NCBI GenBank assembly: GCA_028703945.1
Contig: JAQVLW010000006.1
Location: 30,067 to 75,266 of the forward strand
Source of the DNA: Aliarcobacter sp.
GTDB taxonomy: Bacteria > Campylobacterota > Campylobacteria > Campylobacterales > Arcobacteraceae
Reading direction: 5' to 3'
DNA length: 45,200 bases
Positions 8,976-19,245 of the stretch are shown here, piece after piece; position 1 is the first letter of the stretch; every line of letters begins with the position of its first letter. A program made the translations under genes and the position numbers. Under the pieces are notes generated by a model. It searched no databases and was not told where the DNA came from. It saw nothing but the letters and a program-made list of their open reading frames with translations.

Positions 8976-9943
8976 TGGAAATTTTTAAAACAAATAAAAC
9001 TTATGGATTTATGGCAAAGAGAATACCACTTACGGCGGTTTCTGCAATATTAATAATTATTTCACTATTTTCTCTTTTTACTAAGGGATTAAATTTTGGT
9101 ATTGATTTTGCAGGTGGAACAGTAATTCAAATAAAATATGATAAAGAAGCCCCAATTTCCGATATTAGAAATATTTTAAAAGAGACTAGCCATTCAAACG
9201 CAGCAATTACTAAATTTGGAAGTGATCAAGAGATAATTATTAGAATTACAGGTAGTAATAGTAGTTTAGGTAATGATATTGGTGAAGAACTAAAAACAAC
9301 TTTAGCAAATACTGGTAATTTTGAAATTAGAAGAGTTGATATGGTTGGTGCAAAAGTTGGTGGTGAACTTGCTGAAAAAGGTTTAATGTCGCTTCTTTTA
9401 TCTTTTATTGGAATCATTATTTACGTATCTTTTAGATTTAATTGGAAATTTGCACTTGTTTCTTTGCTTGCATTAGTTCATGATGTTATTATTGCAATTG
9501 GTGCTGTTTCTTTATTTAATGTAGAAGTAAATTTAGATATATTAGCAGCAATTTTAACACTCTTAGGTTACTCATTAAATGATACAATTATTATTTTTGA
9601 TAGAATCAGAGAAGTTATTCAAACTACTAAAGAAGATGATCTAGAGAAATTAATTGATGATTCAGTTAGTAGAACTTTACCAAGAACGGTATTAACATCA
9701 TTAACAGTATTTTTTACAGTTTTAACTCTTTATTTATTTGGTGGAGAAATAATAAATGGATTCGCCTTTACTATGCTGGTTGGGGTAATCGTAGGTACAT
9801 ATTCTTCTATCTTTGTTGCTTCATCTTTCTTAGTTAATTTTAGATTCTCGATTGTAGATTATCGTGCAAAAGAAGTTGAGATAATTAGAGTTAAAAAAGA
9901 AAAAGCTAAAAATAGAGCTATGTTCGAACAAGGTACACTTTAA
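8975..9943 (+). CDS. secF: Protein translocase subunit SecF
   Basis: The second half of the SecDF motor, 322 aa. It shows the family FGIDFAGGTVIQIKY motif near the N-terminus after helix 1 (IPLTAVSAILIIISLFSLF), a short periplasmic domain, and five C-terminal helices with LLGYSLNDTIIIFDRIRE and SRTLPRTVLTSLTVFFTVLT. The start overlaps the secD stop by 1 nt. A strong intrinsic terminator 35 nt downstream closes the transcription unit. Confidence 0.97.
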   Translation: MEIFKTNKTYGFMAKRIPLTAVSAILIIISLFSLFTKGLNFGIDFAGGTVIQIKYDKEAPISDIRNILKETSHSNAAITKFGSDQEIIIRITGSNSSLGNDIGEELKTTLANTGNFEIRRVDMVGAKVGGELAEKGLMSLLLSFIGIIIYVSFRFNWKFALVSLLALVHDVIIAIGAVSLFNVEVNLDILAAILTLLGYSLNDTIIIFDRIREVIQTTKEDDLEKLIDDSVSRTLPRTVLTSLTVFFTVLTLYLFGGEIINGFAFTMLVGVIVGTYSSIFVASSFLVNFRFSIVDYRAKEVEIIRVKKEKAKNRAMFEQGTL

Positions 9944-9978
9944 TATTTGCTAGTTTATAAATATAATTATGTTTTTAT

Positions 9979-10014
9979 AAAGGGGAGAGTCTTTTGACTT
10001 TCTCCTTTTTTTTT
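9979..10014 (+). terminator. Intrinsic terminator of the yajC-secD-secF unit
   Basis: Stem AAAGGGGAGAGTC (9979-9991), loop TTTT, right arm GACTTTCTCCTTT (9996-10008): 13 bp with two G-U pairs, followed by an uninterrupted T tract to 10014. This is the classic form for + strand termination. Confidence 0.9.
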
Positions 10015-10270
10015 GATTTAATTTTTGTTAGAGTTTTGAGAGCTATTTATGGTGATGCTTTTTGAAACACTGTGAATTTTTTTTATAATGTATGTAGATG
10101 AAGCAATAAATTTCGGGACATTAATTTATCAATTAATCATGTTAATAAGACAAAATACAAGAAGAAATAGGATTATAAAAATATTCAAAAGAACCATAAA
10201 AAGCAATTATTTATCATTCTTTAGCTAAAATAGTAGTCTTAACAAAAGCAAAAATTATAAAAGGATAAAA
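10015..10270. other. Gene-poor stretch (with the secDF terminator, 9944-10270 lacks a confident gene)
   Basis: After the secDF terminator there are about 250 AT-rich bases. A 46-codon open frame on + (ATG 10088 to stop 10226-10228; MYVDEAINFGTLIYQLIM, then a basic tail) has no ribosome site and no family I recognise, so it may be a gene remnant or chance. The end of the stretch must contain the promoter of the next gene; its ribosome site AAAGGATAAAA ends at 10270. I see no tRNA or known RNA here. Confidence 0.5.
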
Positions 10271-10615
10271 ATGGATTGGGGTAAAGTAACCTATATTTTC
10301 TTTTCACTAATGTCTTTAACTACAACTGCTGGTTTTTTATATGAACCAAATGCTATTGCACTATTTATTGCAGCAGGAGTTAATGTAATCTCTACAATAT
10401 TAAAACTTGGAGTTAAAAATCTACTTGCAGCTGAATTATTAGCTAGTTCGTTGGTTGCTGATTTACACCTGATTCCTGCATTTATGGTACTTACATTTTC
10501 AAATGATTTACCTTTAGCAATTTCTTTAGCGATTGGTGCCGTTGTTGCTAATATTTTTTCAATTGCTTTAGCTTTAATTGAAAGTTCAAAAAGTCAAAAT
10601 AAGGATGAGTTTTAA
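10271..10615 (+). CDS. DUF6394-like small membrane protein
   Basis: A 114-aa very hydrophobic protein with three to four membrane segments (about residues 5-22, 26-42, 50-72, 75-103) and a short charged tail ([11 protein letters not shown]). The sequence resembles the conserved DUF6394 family of Campylobacterota; this is from memory, and no function is known. AAGGA lies 6 nt before ATG. It overlaps leuS by 1 nt (TAATG), so it is the first gene of a leuS-lptE-folC-helicase-antiporter run. Confidence 0.72.
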   Translation: MDWGKVTYIFFSLMSLTTTAGFLYEPNAIALFIAAGVNVISTILKLGVKNLLAAELLASSLVADLHLIPAFMVLTFSNDLPLAISLAIGAVVANIFSIALALIESSKSQNKDEF

Positions 10616-13080
10616 TGGAATATATTTCAAAAGAGATTGAAAAGAAATGGCAAAATTTTTGGACTGAAAACCAATCTTTTGAACCAAGTGATGATCAAAC
10701 AAAAGAAAAAAAATATATTTTAAGTATGTTCCCATACCCAAGTGGAAGAATTCACATGGGACATGTGAGAAACTATTGTCTAGGAGATGCTTTTGCTAGA
10801 CATTTTAGAAAATCTAATTTTAATGTTTTACATCCGATTGGTTGGGATAGTTTTGGAATGCCAGCTGAAAATGCAGCAATAAAACACAAACTCCATCCAA
10901 AAAAATGGACTTATGAAAATATTGATTATATGAGAGATGAATTAAAAGCTTTAGGTTTATCTTTTTCACAAACTAGAGAATTTGCAACTAGTGATGAACT
11001 TTATACAAAATGGGAACAAGAATTTATCATCAAAATGTATGAAGCTGGAATAATTTATAGAAAATCTGCAACAGTAAACTGGTGCCCACATGACTTAACA
11101 GTTTTAGCAAACGAACAACTTGAAGATGGTTGTTGTTGGAGATGTGGAACTGAAGTTGTTCAAAAAGAGATGCCAGGATATTATGTAGGAATTACAAAAT
11201 ATGCTCAAGAATTGCTTGATGATTTAGAATTACTAAAAAATGATTGGCCAAGTCAAGTTTTAACTATGCAAGAAAATTGGATAGGAAGAAGTGAAGGGTT
11301 GGAGTTTAAATTTGAATTATCTGTTGAGTCAAAAGCAAAATTAGAGAGACAATTTACTAAATATCTTGTGTTTACAACGAGACCTGATACTATTTATGGG
11401 GTTTCATATTCAGCACTTGCACCTGAGCATCCAATTGTAAAGTATATGGTTGAAAATAATCTTTTACCACAAAAAAAGATAAATGCAATAAAAGAGATGC
11501 AAAAAGTTACAGAGCGAGATAGGGCAACACAAGAGAAAGAAGGTGTTTCTTTAGAAATTGATGTTATGCATCCTTTAACAGGGGCGGGAATTCCTGTTTG
11601 GGTAGCTAATTTTGTTTTAGCATCTTATGGTGGTGGTGCAGTTATGGCAGTTCCTGCTCATGACCAAAGGGATTTTGAATTTGCAAAAAAATATGATTTG
11701 CCAATTAAACAAGTAATTGTTGGTATAGATGGTGTAATTGCAAAACAAACAGAAGCATATACAGCAGAAGGTAAACTAATAGATAGTGAAGGATTTACAG
11801 GTTTAGCAAATACAAAAGCTAAAAAAGCAATTATTTATCACTTTGAACAAAACTCATTAGGTGTAAAACAAGTTAACTTTAAACTAAGAGATTGGGGAGT
11901 TTCAAGACAAAGATATTGGGGTGCTCCAATTCCTTTTGTACATTGTCCTGATTGTGGATTAGTTCCTGAAAAAACTGAAAATTTACCAATTGCATTACCT
12001 GAAGATGTTGAAATTACAGGTGAAGGAAATCCCCTTGATAGTCATCCAACATGGAAACATTGTTCTTGTCCAAAATGTGGAAAACCAGCTATTAGAGAAA
12101 CAGATACTTTAGATACATTTGTTCAATCTTCTTGGTATTTTTTAAGATATGCAACAAATCCAAAATCTTGGAATGAAGTTGGTATTTCAAAATCAGATAG
12201 TGATTATTGGATGGATGTTGATCAATATATTGGTGGAATTGAACATGCGATTTTACACCTTTTATATGCTAGATTTTTTACAAAAGTATTAAATGATTTA
12301 GGTTATACAAATTCAAGAGAACCATTTAAAAGACTACTTACTCAAGGTATGGTTTTAAAAGATGGGGCAAAAATGTCTAAGTCTAAAGGAAATGTTGTAG
12401 ATCCAGATTTAATAGTTGAAAAATATGGAGCAGATACAGCAAGACTATTTATGATGTTCGCTGCACCTCCTACAAAAGAGCTTGAATGGAATGATAGTGC
12501 TGTTGATGGGGCATATAGATTTATTAAAAAATTCTATGAAAGAGCTGCAAATGTAACTCATAATGGTTTAGAAACTTTTGCTACTCTTGATCATTCAACT
12601 TTGAATAAAGATGAAAAAGAAGCAAGAAAAAAAGTATATGATGCTTTAATAAAATCAAATGAAGTATTTAATAAAACTTATACTTTTAATACTTTAATTG
12701 CTTCTTGTATGGAAGCTTTAAATGCTTTACAAGTTCAAAAAAATGAAGCTATTTGGGCTGAGGGTTATTATATTTTAACTAATATTTTAGAACCAATAAT
12801 TCCTCATGCTTGTTGGGAATTATCAAAACAGTTATTTAATCTTGAGAATTTCAATAAAGAACTTATTGTAAAAGAAGAAGTTTTTACTTTTGATTCTATT
12901 ATTTTAGCCGTAACTGTTAATGGTAAAAAAAGGTGTGAGATTGAAGTTGCTCCTGATACTTCGAAAGAAGAGATTTTAGTACTTGCAAAAATAGCAGCTG
13001 CTAAATGGTTGGGTGAGAGTGAGTTATTAAAAGAGATAGTTGTTCCAAATAAACTTGTGAACTTTGTAATAAAAGGATAA
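10615..13080 (+). CDS. leuS: Leucyl-tRNA synthetase
   Basis: Class I synthetase charging tRNA-Leu. The 821-aa length is normal for bacteria. The HIGH motif is HMGH at residues 47-50 ([14 protein letters not shown]) and KMSKS is at 586-590 ([14 protein letters not shown]). Between them lie the CP1 editing domain (TTRPDTIYG, and [19 protein letters not shown] with the conserved Asp) and zinc-type Cys pairs (CPDCG, CPKCG, also WCPHD and CCWRCG). The anticodon-binding C-terminus follows. lptE follows after 7 nt, the same neighbour pair as in E. coli. Confidence 0.98.
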   Translation: MEYISKEIEKKWQNFWTENQSFEPSDDQTKEKKYILSMFPYPSGRIHMGHVRNYCLGDAFARHFRKSNFNVLHPIGWDSFGMPAENAAIKHKLHPKKWTYENIDYMRDELKALGLSFSQTREFATSDELYTKWEQEFIIKMYEAGIIYRKSATVNWCPHDLTVLANEQLEDGCCWRCGTEVVQKEMPGYYVGITKYAQELLDDLELLKNDWPSQVLTMQENWIGRSEGLEFKFELSVESKAKLERQFTKYLVFTTRPDTIYGVSYSALAPEHPIVKYMVENNLLPQKKINAIKEMQKVTERDRATQEKEGVSLEIDVMHPLTGAGIPVWVANFVLASYGGGAVMAVPAHDQRDFEFAKKYDLPIKQVIVGIDGVIAKQTEAYTAEGKLIDSEGFTGLANTKAKKAIIYHFEQNSLGVKQVNFKLRDWGVSRQRYWGAPIPFVHCPDCGLVPEKTENLPIALPEDVEITGEGNPLDSHPTWKHCSCPKCGKPAIRETDTLDTFVQSSWYFLRYATNPKSWNEVGISKSDSDYWMDVDQYIGGIEHAILHLLYARFFTKVLNDLGYTNSREPFKRLLTQGMVLKDGAKMSKSKGNVVDPDLIVEKYGADTARLFMMFAAPPTKELEWNDSAVDGAYRFIKKFYERAANVTHNGLETFATLDHSTLNKDEKEARKKVYDALIKSNEVFNKTYTFNTLIASCMEALNALQVQKNEAIWAEGYYILTNILEPIIPHACWELSKQLFNLENFNKELIVKEEVFTFDSIILAVTVNGKKRCEIEVAPDTSKEEILVLAKIAAAKWLGESELLKEIVVPNKLVNFVIKG

Positions 13081-13087
13081 AACTATT

Positions 13088-13615
13088 ATGAATATTTTAA
13101 AAAAAGTACTATTTGTGCTTTTTACTTTTACTATTTCATTTTCAATATTGGGTTGTGGATACAAACCTGCAACTTATTATGCAAAAGAAGAGATTTCAGG
13201 AAAAGTATTTCTAAAAGTTACTATTGATTTAGTAGATCCACAAAATTCTGTTTTAATAAAAGATGAAATAAACAAGTTATTAATACAAAAATTAGATGCT
13301 AATCTTGTAGATAAAGAATCTTTGGCAGATACTGTTATGAATGTTGTAGTAAATAGTGTTAGTATGCAAACTTTACAATATGATGAATCAGGATATAATA
13401 AATTATATAGAGCAGTTGTAGTTATTAATGTTTCTTATTTTAAGAAAAGTGATAACAAAAGAAAATCATTTACAGTTGATGGAGATTATAACTTTTCAGT
13501 AGATAATGGTACCTCAATAAATGATACTCAAAGATTTAATGCTATTCAAAAAGCTTCAGATAAAGCTGTTGAAGAAGTATTATCAAAAATTGCAGTAGCT
13601 TCGTTTAAAAAATAG
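13088..13615 (+). CDS. lptE: LPS-assembly lipoprotein LptE
   Basis: Outer-membrane lipoprotein that plugs LptD and helps insert lipopolysaccharide. The 175-aa protein has a signal peptide ending in lipobox SILGC (Cys at residue 23), so the mature N-terminus is CGYKPATYYAKEEISGKVF. The remaining alpha/beta fold (KDEINKLLIQKL, YRAVVVINVSYF, AIQKASDKAVEEVLSKIA) and the position just after leuS support the call. Sequence conservation in this family is low, so context carries weight. folC starts right at its stop codon (TAGATG). Confidence 0.82.
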   Translation: MNILKKVLFVLFTFTISFSILGCGYKPATYYAKEEISGKVFLKVTIDLVDPQNSVLIKDEINKLLIQKLDANLVDKESLADTVMNVVVNSVSMQTLQYDESGYNKLYRAVVVINVSYFKKSDNKRKSFTVDGDYNFSVDNGTSINDTQRFNAIQKASDKAVEEVLSKIAVASFKK

Positions 13616-14788
13616 ATGTTAGTAGATTTTAAAAAAGCAAACTTAGAAGAATTTTTGAAATATAAAACTCTTTATTATGACAAGATAGATTTTACTGTTG
13701 TAAAGTCTTCTTGGGATAAACTATCAAAAAAAATAAAACTTCCTTTTGTAATTCATATTGTTGGAACTAATGGCAAAGGAAGTACTGGAAGATTTTTAGC
13801 TCACTATTTACACAAAATTGATTTTAAAGTATTACACTATAGCTCTCCACATATTATGAAATTTAATGAAAGAATTTGGATAAATGGTTTTGACGTTAGT
13901 GATGAAAATTTAGAAATTGCACATCAATTTTTACAAAATTTATTTGAAATAGAACTTTTAGAAAAATTAACATATTTTGAATATACAACTCTTTTGGCTT
14001 TTTATTTATCAAAAGATTTTGATTATTTAGTTTTAGAAGCTGGTCTTGGTGGGGAATTTGATGCTACAAATGTGGTTGAAAATAATCTGTCATTAATTAC
14101 AACTATTGGACTTGACCATCAAAGTTTTTTAGGAAATACTGTTGAAGAAATAGCAGCTACAAAAATGCGTTCAGTTGATAATAAAATGCTTATTGGTTAT
14201 CAAGTTTTTCCTGAAGTTGTTCAAACTGCTTTTAAAGTAAAAGAGCAAATTTTAAAAGAGAGAAATAAAAATATAGAGATTATTGAAGTAAAAGATTTTG
14301 AAAAGTATCCTATAAATGATAAGTTTGCTTCGTACTTAAAAAGAAATTTACACCTTGTAATCGCTTGTTTAAATGAGTTAAAAATTCCTATAAATTTAGA
14401 ACTTTTTGATGATGTTCTACTTTTTGGAAGATGTCAAAAAATAGCTTTTAATATCACCATTGATGTGGGACACAATCCTTTGGCAGCAATGGTTATTGCA
14501 AAAGAATTTGAAAATAAAAAAATCACTTTGATATATAACTCTTATGCTGATAAAGATTATGTTGAAGTTTTAAAAATATTAAAACCAATTATAAAAGAGC
14601 TTGTAATAATTGAATTAGATGATAAAAGAGTTGTAAAAAAAGAAGAATTATTAAAAATTATCAAACAATTAAATATAACAAATAAAGAGACAATAAAAAT
14701 AGAAGAAAATGAAGAGTATTTAGTTTTTGGTTCATTTTTAGTTGTTGAAAAGTTCTTATCTTTGATTGGTTACAATGAAAACTCTTGA
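13616..14788 (+). CDS. folC: Folylpolyglutamate / dihydrofolate synthase (Mur-ligase family)
   Basis: ATP-dependent ligase that joins glutamate to dihydropteroate and/or folates. The 390-aa protein has the P-loop GTNGKGSTG (residues 50-58), then YSSPHIMKFNERIWING, the VLEAGLGGEFDATN motif and the TTIGLDHQSFLG region, all diagnostic of FolC. The C-terminal domain contains IDVGHNPLAA. The start directly abuts the lptE stop; the end overlaps the helicase gene by 14 nt. Confidence 0.94.
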   Translation: MLVDFKKANLEEFLKYKTLYYDKIDFTVVKSSWDKLSKKIKLPFVIHIVGTNGKGSTGRFLAHYLHKIDFKVLHYSSPHIMKFNERIWINGFDVSDENLEIAHQFLQNLFEIELLEKLTYFEYTTLLAFYLSKDFDYLVLEAGLGGEFDATNVVENNLSLITTIGLDHQSFLGNTVEEIAATKMRSVDNKMLIGYQVFPEVVQTAFKVKEQILKERNKNIEIIEVKDFEKYPINDKFASYLKRNLHLVIACLNELKIPINLELFDDVLLFGRCQKIAFNITIDVGHNPLAAMVIAKEFENKKITLIYNSYADKDYVEVLKILKPIIKELVIIELDDKRVVKKEELLKIIKQLNITNKETIKIEENEEYLVFGSFLVVEKFLSLIGYNENS

Positions 14789-16898
14789 AAAAGAACTAGA
14801 AAATCTTTATATTCAAAAAAATAAAATTGAAGATGAAATAGAACTTTTAAAAGAAAAAATAAAGATTGAAAAAGAAAAAGTAGTTTTAAAAAAAGATTTT
14901 ACAAAAGACGAAAAAATAGAACTTTTTAAATCTTTATTTGTTGGTCGTTTTGATATTTATGCAAAAAAATGGATTAGTCGTGATGGAAATAAACAAGGAT
15001 TCTATCCTGTAACTGCCACTTTCCAAGGTGAAGATTATCTTCCTTTGACAAATAAAGATATTGAAGAGCATTTAAGAGGAAATATTTTTTTAGCAACTTA
15101 TTGTATAAACTTGCAGAATATTTCTAAATTTATTGTTTTTGAAATTCTTGATGAGGATAAATATAAACTTCAAATAACTCTAAACTCTCTAAATATAAAT
15201 GCTTATTACGAACTAAATTCTTATAATGCAATTTTTGTTTGGATATTTTTGCAAGATGAACTTCCTTCAAAAATAGTTTTTAATTTTGCGCAGTTTATTT
15301 TAAAAAAAGCAAATATAAGTGCAAAAATTTATCCAAATAAAGAGTTTGCAACAAAAGAGAGTTTGGGAAATAGCCTTGAACTTCCACTTCATTTAAAATT
15401 TAGAGATAAAAATAAAACAGTATTTATAGATGTAAATACAAATAAAATTTATGAAGATCAATGGATGGTTTTAAATTCTGTGCAAAAGGTTTCAAAACAG
15501 ATAGTTTATAGTTTTAATGAAAATTCAGACTCTGTAAATTATGAAAAAGATTTTGAAAAAATAAGTTTTCCAACACAAAAATTAGAGATTGTTTTATATG
15601 ATTTTATCTATATTCCAACTTTGAATTTATCAAAATCATTTTTAAATAAATTAAAATCATTTGCAACCTTTGAAAATCCTCAAATAAAAATTCTTTTGAA
15701 TTTGAGAAAACCACTTTATAATACTCCAAAATATATAAAATCATTTGATGAAGATGAAAAATATTTGATGTTACCGCGAGGTTTAAAAGAAAAAATTGTA
15801 GATTTTTTTAATGCAAATGCAGTTAATTTTTCTTTTATTGATAGAAGACATTTTAAAGAAATCCAAACTAAAAAAGTAACTTTTACTTTAAGACCTGAAC
15901 AAAGTGATGCAATAAAAGAGATTAAAAAAACAGATTTTTCAATTTGTGTGGCACCTCCTGGATTTGGGAAAACATTACTTGGTGCTAAAATCTTTGAACA
16001 AAGAACATGTACAACTATGATTGTTGTAAATAAAAATATGCTTTTAAATCAATGGATCGAGCGATTTGTTGATTATTTTGGATATGACAAAAAAGATATT
16101 GGATATTTAGGAAAAGGTCATAATAAATTAAATGGAATAATTGATGTGGCAACAATGCAGAGTCTAAAAAATGGCCCTGAAATAATAAATAATTATTCTT
16201 TTGTAATAGTTGACGAATGCCATCATATTCCTGCAATTACTTTTGAGCAAATTATTAAAAATTTTAAAGGTAAATATATCTTAGGTTTAAGTGCAACTCC
16301 AAATAGAAAAGATGATTTGCAACCTATTTTATATCAGCAATTAGGTGAAATTTCTTATGAATATAAGAAAAAAAGAACGCATACTAATAAACTGCAAATA
16401 ATACGAACAGATTTTGAAAGTAGTGCTGATAACTACTCTACAATTATAAATGAGTTATGTTTAGATGAAAATAGAAATAATTTAATAATACAAGCAATAA
16501 AAACTAATATTCAAAGAAAAATTTTAGTTTTAACCGATAGAATAGAGCATATAAACATTTTAGAAAATCTTTTGCAAAAAAATAATATTGATTATGTTTG
16601 TGTTCATGGAAGTTTGAATAAAAAAGAACAAGTAGAGAATATGGCATTAGTAAATACTAAGTCATTGATAATTGCAACAACTTCATATTTTGGTGAAGGA
16701 ATTGATTTCCCCCATTTAAATACGATTATGTTTGTAACTCCAATTTCATATTATGGAAGACTTGTTCAATATCTTGGACGAATAGGACGAGGAAATCAAG
16801 AGTGTTTAGCCATTGATTTTTTAGATTCAAAAAATGCAATGTTAAACTCAGCCTATAAAAAAAGGTTAGAGGGATACAAACAAATGCATTATAAATAA
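14775..16898 (+). CDS. TOTE-type primase-like domain fused to SF2 DEAD/DEAH helicase
   Basis: A 707-aa protein. Residues about 3-40 form a coiled coil (LEKELENLYIQKNKIEDEIE). Residues about 45-240 resemble the archaeo-eukaryotic-type primase domain of TOTE conflict systems (LFKSLFVGRFDIYAKKW, then a YPNKEFATKESLGNSLELPL region). The expected DxD and His appear replaced: FEILDED around residue 123, and AIFVWIF where AHVWIF is usual. The C-terminal half is an SF2 helicase with Walker A APPGFGKT (393-400), DECHH (480-484), LGLSATPNR and VQYLGRIGRG. ATG 14775 is preferred over TTG 14766. It is a single gene in a housekeeping operon, with no nuclease partner visible. Confidence 0.78.
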   Translation: MKTLEKELENLYIQKNKIEDEIELLKEKIKIEKEKVVLKKDFTKDEKIELFKSLFVGRFDIYAKKWISRDGNKQGFYPVTATFQGEDYLPLTNKDIEEHLRGNIFLATYCINLQNISKFIVFEILDEDKYKLQITLNSLNINAYYELNSYNAIFVWIFLQDELPSKIVFNFAQFILKKANISAKIYPNKEFATKESLGNSLELPLHLKFRDKNKTVFIDVNTNKIYEDQWMVLNSVQKVSKQIVYSFNENSDSVNYEKDFEKISFPTQKLEIVLYDFIYIPTLNLSKSFLNKLKSFATFENPQIKILLNLRKPLYNTPKYIKSFDEDEKYLMLPRGLKEKIVDFFNANAVNFSFIDRRHFKEIQTKKVTFTLRPEQSDAIKEIKKTDFSICVAPPGFGKTLLGAKIFEQRTCTTMIVVNKNMLLNQWIERFVDYFGYDKKDIGYLGKGHNKLNGIIDVATMQSLKNGPEIINNYSFVIVDECHHIPAITFEQIIKNFKGKYILGLSATPNRKDDLQPILYQQLGEISYEYKKKRTHTNKLQIIRTDFESSADNYSTIINELCLDENRNNLIIQAIKTNIQRKILVLTDRIEHINILENLLQKNNIDYVCVHGSLNKKEQVENMALVNTKSLIIATTSYFGEGIDFPHLNTIMFVTPISYYGRLVQYLGRIGRGNQECLAIDFLDSKNAMLNSAYKKRLEGYKQMHYK

Positions 16899-16915
16899 AT
16901 TAATAAAGGAATTAA

Positions 16916-18529
16916 ATGTTAGGAATTATCGTTGCAACAACACTTATTACTCTAGTTTTAAATCTAATATTAAAAAAAGTACAATTACCAACAATTATTG
17001 GATATATTTTAACAGGTACGATTATCGCCTATACTTTTAATTTGCATTCAGCTGCTGACAATCATCAATTAAAAGAGATTGCAGAGTTTGGTGTAGTTTT
17101 TTTAATGTTTACAATAGGTTTAGAATTTTCTTTAAATCATTTAAAGAAAATGAGAAGAGAAGTGTTTTTTACAGGAACTTTACAAATAGTAATAACAACA
17201 ATTTTTGTATATTTAATTGCAAGATTCGTAATAGGTTTTAATACTCAAACAGCTTTAATAATTGGAACAGTTTTATCTTTATCTTCAACAGCAATTGTTT
17301 TAAAAACTTTTAATGAAACAAAAGAAATAAACAAACCTCATGGACGAAGAGTTTTAGGAATTTTAATTATGCAAGATATTGCAGTTATTCCTATTTTATT
17401 AATGATTTCATTTTTTTCAATGACAGAAGAAGGAGCATTGGTTTTCACTATTGGGAAAACTATTTTAGCGGCGGTTGTATTATTAGCTTTATTATATTTT
17501 AGTGGTAGATATTTATTAGAACCATTTTTAAGATATGTATCTTCTACAAAATCTGATGAACTATTTGTAGCTTCAGTTTTACTTTTAGCTGTGGGATCTG
17601 CATATTTAGCATACTATTTTGGGTTTTCATATTCTCTTGGAGCATTTATTGCAGGTATGATGATTTCAGAAACTAAATTTAAACATCAAGTTGAAGCTGA
17701 CCTTATTCCTTTTAGAAATATACTTTTAGGAGTATTTTTCATAACAGTTGGGTTACAGATAAATTTTAAAGTAATTTTTGAATATGCTTGGATTATTGCA
17801 ATCTTATTGCCATTAATAATGGGATTAAAATTTATAGTAATTTATACTCTTGTAAGATATGAAGATAATAAAAGAGTAGCTTTTAAAACAGCACTTTCTT
17901 TGATTCAAATAGGTGAATTTTCATTGGCTATTCTAGAATTAGCAAGAAGTCAAAATTTAATTGATATAACATATTCTCAAATATTAATAGTAACAATTGT
18001 AATATCAATGATTTTAACACCGATTATTTTAAAAAATCTTTCAAAAGCAACTGCTAGATTAATTCCTGAAGATGTTATGATGATAACAAATACATATAAT
18101 ATTGCAAAAGATACAGAAAATCATGTTGTTGTATTAGGGTATGGAAGATTTGGTCAAGCAATAGTAGAAGAGCTAAAAACATTTGGTCAAAATTACGTTA
18201 TTTTGGAGCATAATGTAAAGTTTTATCAAATAGGAAAAGATAAAGGAGAACCTATAGTTTTTGGAAATGCTGCACAAAGACACATTTTAAATTCAATAAA
18301 TATTAAAAAAGCATCTGCTGTAATAGTTGCTGTTAATAACCCTGAAATCCTATATCTTATTTGTCAAGCAGTTAATGATTTAACACACAATAGCAAAACA
18401 ATTGTAACAGTTACAACAGATGCAGAAAAAGACGCATTAAAAGGTTTACATTTAAAACATGTTATTGTAGAAACAAAACAAATAGCAAGGGCCGTTGTTG
18501 ATGAAATTATGTATTGTAGGCTTTCATAA
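16916..18529 (+). CDS. CPA2-family monovalent cation:proton antiporter with TrkA-N domain
   Basis: KefB/KefC-like inner-membrane antiporter or channel for K+ or Na+ against H+. The 537-aa protein has about 12 membrane segments up to residue 385, with LPTIIGYILTGTII, FMLFTIGLEFSL-type helix (VFLMFTIGLEFSLNHL) and GAFIAGMMISETKF. The cytosolic TrkA-N/RCK domain begins at HVVVLGYGRFGQAIVEEL (about 402-419). It lacks the C-terminal RCK-C/TrkA-C domain and ends shortly after VDEIMYCRLS. An AAAGGA ribosome site precedes ATG. It is the last gene of the + strand run, ending in a bidirectional terminator. Confidence 0.88.
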   Translation: MLGIIVATTLITLVLNLILKKVQLPTIIGYILTGTIIAYTFNLHSAADNHQLKEIAEFGVVFLMFTIGLEFSLNHLKKMRREVFFTGTLQIVITTIFVYLIARFVIGFNTQTALIIGTVLSLSSTAIVLKTFNETKEINKPHGRRVLGILIMQDIAVIPILLMISFFSMTEEGALVFTIGKTILAAVVLLALLYFSGRYLLEPFLRYVSSTKSDELFVASVLLLAVGSAYLAYYFGFSYSLGAFIAGMMISETKFKHQVEADLIPFRNILLGVFFITVGLQINFKVIFEYAWIIAILLPLIMGLKFIVIYTLVRYEDNKRVAFKTALSLIQIGEFSLAILELARSQNLIDITYSQILIVTIVISMILTPIILKNLSKATARLIPEDVMMITNTYNIAKDTENHVVVLGYGRFGQAIVEELKTFGQNYVILEHNVKFYQIGKDKGEPIVFGNAAQRHILNSINIKKASAVIVAVNNPEILYLICQAVNDLTHNSKTIVTVTTDAEKDALKGLHLKHVIVETKQIARAVVDEIMYCRLS

Positions 18530-18553
18530 CTAAAGATTAATTTCTTTAGTTAT
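18526..18553. terminator. Bidirectional terminator between antiporter and tonB
   Basis: Perfect 11-bp inverted repeat ATAACTAAAGA (18526-18536) / TCTTTAGTTAT (18543-18553), with a 6-nt loop. It is followed on + by GGTTTTAATTTTTG, and lies between convergent genes. The antiporter stop codon lies in the left arm. Confidence 0.7.
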
Positions 18554-18567
18554 GGTTTTAATTTTTG

Positions 18568-19245
18568 TTATTTTATTTGATAAACAATAGGTACAGTTAT
18601 TTCCCAATAGTTTTTATTTAACTCTTTTGGAATAGGTTCAATAGTCGAAATATCAACAAAAATTTTTAATGCAGCTTCATCTAATTTCTCAAAATCTGAA
18701 CTTTTACTAATTTTTATATTTGTTATTTGACCATCTTTTGAAATAGTAAATGTTACATAAACTTTTCCTTTTTGATTTAATCTTTTAGCACTATTTGGAT
18801 AAACCTTATTTTTCTCAATTTTAGCTCTTAGTTGAGATAAATATAAAGCTTCAATATTTTCTATTTCACTTGTATTTAGTTGATTAGGTAGTTCCTTTGA
18901 AATGGGCGTATTTTCTAAGGGTTTTGTATTTTGTATAACTTCAATCTTTGGTTCTTCCATGGTTTTTTCATATTCGCGCTTTTTTTGTTTATGTCTTTTT
19001 TCTTTTTTAGGTTTGTGAATTTTATTTTCAATAATTGGTTCAGGTATAACTTTTCCTTCAATAGGTTGCGATTCACTTTGTGGTATTGGTTCTTGTTGAG
19101 TTATTTTAATATGATTAAGAGAGATAATTTTTTCTTCTTTTTTTTCAGGAATAATTACAGAATCTGCAAAAACAAAAAAACAAAAAAATACGGCGATTAA
19201 ATATAAAATTATAGTTATAAAAAATGAGTTTAAATATCTACTCAT
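18568..19245 (-). CDS. tonB: Energy-transducing protein TonB
   Basis: Transmits proton-motive energy from ExbBD to outer-membrane receptors. The 225-aa protein has a single N-terminal anchor (about residues 8-27, FFITIILYLIAVFFCFFVFA), then a Pro/Glu/Lys-rich periplasmic spacer (about 35-125) with a strongly basic patch (KPKKEKRHKQKKREY). The C-terminal TonB domain follows (YLSQLRAKIEKNKVYP, KGKVYVTFTISKDGQI, DEAALKIF). The ATG overlaps the exbD stop as ATGA. The two TonB-dependent receptors in the window are plausible clients. Confidence 0.95.
   Translation of the reverse strand: MSRYLNSFFITIILYLIAVFFCFFVFADSVIIPEKKEEKIISLNHIKITQQEPIPQSESQPIEGKVIPEPIIENKIHKPKKEKRHKQKKREYEKTMEEPKIEVIQNTKPLENTPISKELPNQLNTSEIENIEALYLSQLRAKIEKNKVYPNSAKRLNQKGKVYVTFTISKDGQITNIKISKSSDFEKLDEAALKIFVDISTIEPIPKELNKNYWEITVPIVYQIK

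Noticed and set aside
18931-19200. 89-aa + strand frame opposite tonB
   Set aside because: The Phe-rich product mirrors the Lys/Glu-rich TonB spacer; there is no ribosome site.
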